Shown here: positions 63,986 to 64,000 of the stretch, piece after piece
Numbering within the stretch: position 1 is the first letter of the stretch
Layout of the letters: every line of letters starts with the position of its first letter
Assembly: GCF_037975245.1 (NCBI RefSeq)
Contig: NC_092561.1
Span: forward strand, 15,507,001 to 15,571,000
DNA from: Apostichopus japonicus
Taxonomy: Eukaryota; Echinodermata; Holothuroidea; Aspidochirotida; Stichopodidae
Length of the DNA stretch: 64,000 nt
Direction of reading: 5' to 3'
Notes under the pieces: generated by a model
What the model saw: only the letters and a program-made list of their open reading frames with translations
What the model was told of the DNA's origin: nothing
The model's database searches: none
Made by a program: the position numbers and the translations under genes

Positions 63986-64000
63986 GTTGGTTTTCGAGAA

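Overview
This is a eukaryotic window from an invertebrate animal, most likely an echinoderm. It carries a tandem array of replication-dependent core histone genes: intronless H2A, H3, H4 and H2B, each followed by the conserved 3' stem-loop. H4 has cysteine at mature position 73, the residue I know from sea urchin H4; most animal H4 has threonine there. No H1 gene, tRNA or rRNA was found.

Layout. 1-18,491: right-hand part of a giant repeat-rich element (copy A). 18,492-30,053: exactly two 5,777-bp histone units plus 8 bp, in the order H2A(+), H3(-), H4(+), H2B(-), H2A(+), H3(-), H4(+), H2B(-), H2A 5' fragment(+). 30,054-62,467: a complete second copy of the giant element (copy B), 32.4 kb. About 7.4 kb of copy B is a second, younger transposon at 38,950-46,371, so the giant element itself is about 25.0 kb. 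62,468-64,000: the next histone block begins (H2A 3' part, H2A-H3 spacer, 3' end of H3). The higher-order period is about 36.5 kb, or 43.98 kb with the nested insertion.

The central observation is that both element copies sit at the same base inside the H2A coding sequence, after codon 13. An 8-bp direct duplication (GCAAAGGC) flanks the one complete copy. Its two ends carry inverted clusters of a 16-bp motif, CAGGGGCYTTTTGCCC: six copies at the left end, and two (opposite strand) at the right end with more further in. This is the architecture of a DNA transposon with an 8-bp target duplication. I see no transposase. The interior is mostly satellite DNA: about 3.1-kb macrosatellite units built partly of 240-bp monomers, decayed copies of these, a 214/428-bp satellite, and a 3-kb low-copy right arm.

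Consequences for the genes. Each histone block has two intact copies of H3, H4 and H2B but only one intact H2A. The left H2A of each block has lost its first 13 codons. Instead it is open in frame with 59 codons of element sequence, giving a 174-codon chimeric H2A reading frame that is open in both copies. The right H2A is a 33-codon stub that keeps its promoter.

The histone unit has two divergent gene pairs (H3/H4 and H2B/H2A) with shared promoter spacers. Its spacers hold a 5'-truncated LINE relic and an inverted pair of about 130-bp repeats flanking the H3-H4 pair. The nested 7.4-kb element has CCCAGCAAACACA inverted ends, a 2-bp AA duplication, subterminal AACGTTTT-type arrays, and at least two phase-compatible exons of an unrecognised minus-strand gene.
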